In this document: in pieces, positions 61,925-64,000 of the stretch
Position numbering within the stretch: position 1 is the first letter of the stretch
How the letters are laid out: each line of letters begins with the position of its first letter
From: Clostridia bacterium
GTDB lineage: Bacteria > Bacillota > Clostridia > Oscillospirales > Acutalibacteraceae
Length of the DNA: 64,000 nucleotides
Direction: 5' to 3'
NCBI GenBank assembly: GCA_017415515.1
Contig: JAFQGI010000033.1
Coordinates: forward strand, 30,492-94,491
Position numbers and translations under genes: made by a program
The notes under the pieces: generated by a model
The model's input: only the letters and a program-made list of their open reading frames with translations
Database searches by the model: none
Told to the model about the DNA's origin: nothing

Positions 61925-63140
61925 ATGCCGCGGGTTTCATCTCCCCCACCGTTTCGGCGGTGGCCAGCATATTCTCCGCAAAGATGCCGTAGCCGCGGGT
62001 GGGATCGTCCACCAACACGTGGGTCACCGCCCCCACCAACTTGCCGTTTTGGATAATGGGGCTGCCGCTCATCCCCTGCACGATGCCGCCGGTCTTCGCC
62101 AACAGATCAGCGTCCACCACCCGAATCACCAGATTGCGGGTGGAATCCGCCCCGCCGTAGCGCACCTTTTCAATCTCCACGTCGTAAGCCTGCGGACGGG
62201 TGCCGTCCACGGTGCAAACGATTTGCGCATACCCCTCGGTCACCTGCTGGCGGTGTGCCACCGCCATGGTCTGCCATCCAAAGGGATAGGCGGTCAACTC
62301 CCCATACAAGCCGTTGTCGCTGTTTTTGGTCAGGCTGCCCAAGCTGCCGCTATCAAAACATCCTTTCAGTTCGCCGGGCTTGCCGGCTTTCCCCTTTGTG
62401 ATGCCGAAAATCCGAGCCGGCACGATCTCGCCGTCCGCGAGGGACATCCGCTCCCCCGTATCCACGTCGCAAACGGCGTGGCCGAGGCCCGCAAAGGTGC
62501 CGCTTGCAGGATCATAAAAGGTCAGCGTGCCAATGCCGGCGGCGCTGTCCCGCACCCACAATCCGGCGCGGTAGCCCTCCTCCCCCGCCGCCTTAACGGG
62601 GGTGAAGGAGGCGTCAAACTCCACGCCGTCCCGTTCCAGCCGCAACGTAACCTTTTTGCCGCCGGAGCCGTTGATGAGCGCCCCCACCTGGTCACCGGTG
62701 TCCACCGATTGTCCGTTCACCGCTAAGATGGTGTCCCCCACGCACACGCCTGCGGCGGCGGCAGGGTTGGCTTTGCCGGCGGCGGTGTCCACGTCCGACA
62801 CCCCCACCACCAACACGCCCTTGGTGTACAATTTGATGCCGAAGGGCATCCCGCACACCATCACCACCGTATCCTCCGTGACGGTGACGGTCACGTCCTT
62901 GATCGGAATCAGGCCGCCCAATGTCAATCGGGTGCGGTATTGTGTGCCCGCCGAAGCCCGCACGGTATCACCCGCGTTCACAACGGGGCGGCTTTGTAGC
63001 CAATCGCCGATGCATACCTCCTGCCCGTAGCTGACGGTGAAGCGGTCGGGAAGCATCTGCCCAACATACCCTACCAAACCGAAAACACAAGCGCAAAAAA
63101 GTGTCAAAAACCACCAAATCCATCGAAAAAGAACACGCAC
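61923..63140 (-). CDS. spoIVB: SpoIVB sporulation serine peptidase
   Basis: A 405-aa membrane-anchored S55 peptidase. The N-terminal helix (FRWIWWFLTLFCACVFGLVG) is followed by a PDZ domain (about 110-190, GVCVGDTILAVNGQSVDTG). In the catalytic domain, His lies in GLGHAVCDVDTG and Ser in QGMSGSPIIQNGKLVGAVTH. In spore formers SpoIVB cuts SpoIVFA to trigger SigK processing. The start is uncertain: GTG 63140 is best spaced from GAGGTG, but ATG 63146 is also possible. It is not next to spo0A or recN. Confidence 0.9.
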   Translation of the reverse strand: MRVLFRWIWWFLTLFCACVFGLVGYVGQMLPDRFTVSYGQEVCIGDWLQSRPVVNAGDTVRASAGTQYRTRLTLGGLIPIKDVTVTVTEDTVVMVCGMPFGIKLYTKGVLVVGVSDVDTAAGKANPAAAAGVCVGDTILAVNGQSVDTGDQVGALINGSGGKKVTLRLERDGVEFDASFTPVKAAGEEGYRAGLWVRDSAAGIGTLTFYDPASGTFAGLGHAVCDVDTGERMSLADGEIVPARIFGITKGKAGKPGELKGCFDSGSLGSLTKNSDNGLYGELTAYPFGWQTMAVAHRQQVTEGYAQIVCTVDGTRPQAYDVEIEKVRYGGADSTRNLVIRVVDADLLAKTGGIVQGMSGSPIIQNGKLVGAVTHVLVDDPTRGYGIFAENMLATAETVGEMKPAA

Positions 63141-63314
63141 ATACATCACCTCGCTTTTGTTCGTGTTCGAATGTATTGTGTCCGCAAACGAAGCGTTTTG
63201 GCGTGGAAATTCCCTCGGTTTTTGTCAGTTTTCGCATTGGTAATTTGCGGCGGCAGGCATTTCCTGCACAAAAACGCGCAAAAAAAGAACAGCCTATGAA
63301 AAGGCTGTCAAAAA

Positions 63315-63349
63315 GAAAAATCCCGACAACCGAAGTTGTCGGGATTTTG
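63315..63349 (-). terminator. Terminator of the gap-region transcript or small RNA
   Basis: AATCCCGACAAC CGAA GTTGTCGGGATT stem flanked by A/T runs. A second small hairpin (ACAGCC..GGCTGT) lies just left of it. Confidence 0.8.
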
Positions 63350-63544
63350 AATCGTCTCGTACCAAGCTTGGTGGGAACACCAAGAACTGCTGATAAGGCT
63401 GTGGTATCGCTATCGGCGAGATAGGTTTTCGTCAGAGAAAGACAGACAACGCAGGCAATACTTTGTGTATTGCCGAGTATGGCTGGCCTCTATGACGGAA
63501 AGATATCCGTCGAGAGTGATGCCTAAAGCCGAACTCAGTAGTTC
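63350..63544 (-). ncRNA. Candidate structured RNA between gap and spoIVB
   Basis: About 195 bases with no reading frame. On the minus strand a closing helix GAACTACTG/CAGCAGTTC (63536-63544 with 63384-63392, one mismatch) and GGCT/AGCC enclose three hairpins: GACGG..CCGTC, GGCAATAC..GTATTGCC and CTATC..GATAG. Then come CTTGGTG..CACCAAG and a strong terminator. It could be a stable RNA, a processed gap 3' end or an unrecognised cis element. I find no match to 6S, SRP or RNase P signatures. Confidence 0.4.
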
Positions 63545-63551
63545 TCAAACA

Positions 63552-64000
63552 TTACATCTCAGCGAAGTACTTGATGGTGCGGACCATCTGGCTGGTGTAG
63601 GAGTTCTCGTTGTCGTACCAGGACACGACCTGCACCTGATAGGTGTCGTCGTCGATCTTAGCCACCATGGTCTGGGTAGCATCGAACAGAGAACCGTAGC
63701 GGATGCCGATGATGTCGGAGGACACGATCTGATCCTCGTTGTAGCCATAGGACTCGGAGGCGGCAGCCTTCATAGCGGCGTTGATGCCCTCCTTGGTGAT
63801 GTCCTTGCCCTTAACAACGGCAACCAGCAGAGTGGTGGAGCCGGTGCAGGTGGGCACGCGCTGGGCAGAGCCGATCAGCTTGCCGTTCAGCTCGGGGATA
63901 ACCAGGCCGATGGCCTTGGCAGCGCCGGTGGAGTTGGGAACGATGTTCTGAGCGCCGGCACGGGCACGACGCAGGTCGCCCTTGCGATGGGGGCCGTCCA
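63552..64000 (-). CDS. gap: Glyceraldehyde-3-phosphate dehydrogenase, C-terminal part (cut by window edge)
   Basis: The last ~148 residues of type I GAPDH, the glycolytic enzyme that oxidises glyceraldehyde 3-phosphate with NAD. Seen are [19 protein letters not shown] (the sugar-phosphate region), [17 protein letters not shown], and the C-terminal [18 protein letters not shown]. In the standard enzyme the catalytic Cys lies further upstream, outside the window. The reading frame runs to the window edge without a start. It is followed by the candidate RNA and a terminator. Confidence 0.93.
   Translation of the reverse strand, partial: DGPHRKGDLRRARAGAQNIVPNSTGAAKAIGLVIPELNGKLIGSAQRVPTCTGSTTLLVAVVKGKDITKEGINAAMKAAASESYGYNEDQIVSSDIIGIRYGSLFDATQTMVAKIDDDTYQVQVVSWYDNENSYTSQMVRTIKYFAEM

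Noticed and set aside
63350-63544. 6S RNA, SRP RNA or RNase P RNA
   Set aside because: The predicted fold is branched rather than a rod with a central bubble, and the conserved SRP and RNase P core sequences are absent.

Overview
The window looks like chromosomal DNA of a spore-forming, anaerobic, gut- or rumen-type Clostridia (Oscillospirales/Ruminococcaceae-like). The signs are spo0A with an upstream 0A box, spoIVB, three T-box leaders, ferredoxin-dependent enzymes, strong AAGGAGG-type ribosome sites, and near-consensus SigA promoters with mostly 17 bp spacers. Base composition is fairly GC-rich in most genes. A few genes (33.7-34.7, 45.7-46.6, 60.5-61.6 kb) are clearly AT-richer and look acquired.

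Layout. 0-5.2 kb: the start of a secreted protein, an Lgt-like membrane enzyme, and a two-gene unit for a secreted clan-A-like glycosidase and a secreted multi-CBM protein. 5.5-7.8 kb: small hydrolases (MBL fold, metallophosphoesterase, histidine phosphatase). 8.3-24.5 kb: one long leftward carbohydrate operon of nine genes. It holds a GH2 beta-galactosidase-like enzyme, a 1052-aa CBM/coiled-coil/solute-binding protein, two CUT1 permease pairs, an NHL/TPR/YIP1-like membrane protein, a DUF5696-like lipoprotein and a GH130 phosphorylase. No ABC ATPase is present, so a shared one must be encoded elsewhere. 25-33 kb: a second histidine phosphatase, an XRE regulator, an odd tRNA-derived repeat array beside tRNA-Trp, tRNA-Met, a MATE exporter, two RlmD-like methyltransferases and spo0A. 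33.5-40.3 kb: a lipoprotein with an attenuator-like leader, a thioredoxin/FTR-like pair, an EamA transporter, glyS, a SigH-like sigma factor, a zinc-ribbon protein and plsC.

The most striking region is 40.4-56.6 kb. Three T-box leaders, aligned on their specifier loops, read CTG (Leu), GTA (Val) and ATC (Ile). Each precedes a transcription unit containing an acyl-CoA synthetase. The Val unit continues without a break into a P-loop ATPase, a four-subunit 2-oxoacid (ketoisovalerate-type):ferredoxin oxidoreductase and the branched-chain aminotransferase IlvE. Read together, this is a tRNA-sensing system that would make Val, Ile and Leu by activating branched short-chain acids, reductively carboxylating the CoA esters and transaminating the products. 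Each amino acid's uncharged tRNA would switch on its own ligase. Two of the ligases carry an N-terminal XRE helix-turn-helix plus cupin domain, and the third is fused to a TIM-barrel domain. The Leu unit also encodes a LeuA-like protein whose usual metal and catalytic residues are replaced.

56.6-64 kb: a small membrane protein, a large MacB/FtsX-like ABC exporter, a WG-repeat-like lipoprotein with a leader built like the one at 33.5 kb, spoIVB, a candidate structured RNA, and the 3' end of the glyceraldehyde-3-phosphate dehydrogenase gene.
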